23,269 nt of DNA, taken from the NCBI GenBank assembly GCA_018699075.1, contig JABIPV010000085.1, positions 1-23,269 of the forward strand. The letters run 5' to 3'. The notes under the pieces were generated by a model. It did no database searches. It worked only from the letters and a program-made list of their open reading frames with translations, and was not told where the DNA came from. The position numbers were made by a program, and so were the translations under genes. The stretch comes from Kordiimonadaceae bacterium (lineage in GTDB: Bacteria; Pseudomonadota; Alphaproteobacteria; Sphingomonadales; Emcibacteraceae). Positions 22,193 through 23,269 of this stretch are shown here, in pieces; the stretch's first letter is position 1, and each line of letters begins with the position of its first letter.

Positions 22193-23269
22193 ATGACGAC
22201 TTTTGGCTATAACGGTAAAATACTGTTTATTGATCTTGAAACTTGTAAAACACGCATCGAAGAAAAGGATGATAATTTTTGGCGTATTTATATTGGCGGC
22301 GGATTATTGGCTACCCAATTATTACTTGAACATACACCGCCAGGGATTGACGCATTTGATGCTGAAAACTTACTGATATTTGCATCCAGCGTGGTTGCTG
22401 GACATCCCTACCCAAGTTTGCAACGTTTCACGATATCTTGTAAAAGCCCCCTGACGGGAGGTATTGGAGAAACACGTTGCGAAGGACCGTTCGCGAAATT
22501 TTTAAAATCTTCTGGTTATGAAGCCATTGTTATTCATGGTGCTGCAACTACACCTAAAAACATCATCATAGAAGATGGCATTGTCCATTTCGAAAAGGCA
22601 ATTGATATATGGGGAATGCCGACTTCCGAAGCTGATGAAACACTACAAGAACGTCATGGTGATAATATCGGCACAGCCGTTATCGGTCCTGCAGGTGAAA
22701 ACTGTGTTCGTTATGCCACCATTACCACCAACCGCCATCATTTGGCTTTCAGAATGGGTGGCGGGGCTGTTATGGGATCAAAAAATATTAAAGCTATTGT
22801 TTTAAAAGGTGGCGAACTTCCCGCAGTATCAGCACCGGAAAAATGCATTGCTCTTATAAAATCATATAAAGATCGCATCGCGGGTAATGAACTGACCAAT
22901 TGGCAAGAAGTTGCCCCTGGTTTTGCCGCCTGGGTTCATCTGCTTGGCGAAGAAGCGAGTTTATGTACCCGAAACTTTAAAGATAGCGTATTTGAGAAAG
23001 CTGCCAATTATGACCAAGATGTTTTTATGGAACGATTTGATGGTGTAGCCCCGTGCGAAGGTTGCCCCAGTGACTGCATCAAAACCTTCAGTGGTGGTGC
23101 TGAAGTTGATAATCCTGCACCGCGTGGCATCCATCAAGAAATAACCTGTTCATTAGGGCCAAATATTGGCACGGAAAGTATGAAAGACGTTCTGGATTTG
23201 AACATTCTCTGTCTTGAGTATGGTCTTGACCCTGTGTCATTAGGCTTTTCACTCTCCATGATTATGGAA
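22193..23269 (+). CDS. Aldehyde ferredoxin oxidoreductase (tungsten type), 3'-truncated
   Basis: An open frame of 359 codons runs from this ATG to the window end. The N-terminal domain starts with GYNGKILFIDLE and contains the cofactor-binding phrases CKSPLTGGIGETRCEG (about 83-98) and LAFRMGGGAVMGSKNIKAIVLKG (about 182-204). The iron-sulfur ligands CEGCPSDC appear near residue 292-299, and the fourth cysteine lies in LNILCLEYGLD near the edge. All four 4Fe-4S ligands are therefore present. The family binds a tungsten bis-pyranopterin cofactor and oxidises aldehydes to acids with ferredoxin. It starts 4 bases after the mutarotase stop, with GGAA as ribosome binding site, so the two are probably co-transcribed. 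The aldehyde oxidised is unknown; the rest of the gene and any ferredoxin partner lie outside. Confidence 0.9.
   Translation, partial: MTTFGYNGKILFIDLETCKTRIEEKDDNFWRIYIGGGLLATQLLLEHTPPGIDAFDAENLLIFASSVVAGHPYPSLQRFTISCKSPLTGGIGETRCEGPFAKFLKSSGYEAIVIHGAATTPKNIIIEDGIVHFEKAIDIWGMPTSEADETLQERHGDNIGTAVIGPAGENCVRYATITTNRHHLAFRMGGGAVMGSKNIKAIVLKGGELPAVSAPEKCIALIKSYKDRIAGNELTNWQEVAPGFAAWVHLLGEEASLCTRNFKDSVFEKAANYDQDVFMERFDGVAPCEGCPSDCIKTFSGGAEVDNPAPRGIHQEITCSLGPNIGTESMKDVLDLNILCLEYGLDPVSLGFSLSMIME

Noticed and set aside
1..23269. CRISPR arrays, tRNA or rRNA genes, insertion sequences, integrases.
   Set aside because: None seen: no regularly spaced repeats, no cloverleaf-like segment, no transposase or integrase motifs, and no intergenic stretch longer than about 150 bases to hold them.

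Overview
The window is AT-leaning, gene-dense bacterial DNA with short intergenic gaps. I see no rRNA, tRNA, CRISPR array, insertion sequence or phage gene. The gene types (an AqpZ-type aquaporin, a RoxA-type ribosomal oxygenase, TRAP substrate-binding proteins, an NSS sodium symporter, FucP) suggest a Gram-negative, probably marine, proteobacterium that feeds on algal or other complex carbohydrates. The paired DUF1592/DUF1588/DUF1585 and DUF1552 proteins at the left edge are best known from Planctomycetes, but the rest does not look planctomycetal. The exact taxon cannot be fixed from sequence reading alone.

Layout, left to right. (1) 1-3683, plus strand: a multi-domain c-heme protein cut by the window edge, then a Tat-exported DUF1552 protein. 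(2) 3728-5014: a FucP-type L-fucose/proton symporter. (3) 5011-7561: a RoxA-like JmjC oxygenase (minus), a small GIY-YIG protein (plus) and an exported S1-type sulfatase (minus); neighbouring 3' ends overlap. (4) 7642-11940, plus strand: an exported tannase/feruloyl-esterase-family protein, a GlsB-type membrane protein, an aquaporin, an exported CBM9-like protein and a luciferase-like oxidoreductase. (5) 12090-16698, plus strand: an exported FAH-fold protein, an NSS symporter and two tandem paralogous TRAP-type binding proteins with no TRAP permease in the window. (6) 16682-21675, minus strand: six genes that together encode a non-phosphorylating L-fucose pathway. (7) 21787-23269, plus strand: a mutarotase and a tungsten-type aldehyde ferredoxin oxidoreductase cut by the right edge.

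Regions 2, 6 and 7 form one metabolic unit. FucP imports L-fucose, the mutarotase interconverts anomers, an aldo/keto reductase oxidises fucose to the lactone, an amidohydrolase opens it to L-fuconate, a two-subunit UxaA-type dehydratase makes 2-keto-3-deoxy-L-fuconate, an SDR oxidises it, and an FAH-fold hydrolase yields pyruvate and L-lactate. The minus-strand gene order follows the reaction order. The sulfatase, esterase-family and CBM9-like proteins are plausible periplasmic or surface partners for a decorated, perhaps sulfated, fucose-containing glycan; that link is inference.

The points most worth a second look are the exported FAH protein with an NSS symporter and two permease-less TRAP binding proteins that seem to lack the usual carboxylate-binding arginine; the tungsten aldehyde oxidoreductase coupled to the sugar mutarotase; the split dehydratase; and the tannase-family protein that has lost both cysteines of the family's CS-D-HC motif. 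No transcription factor gene is visible.
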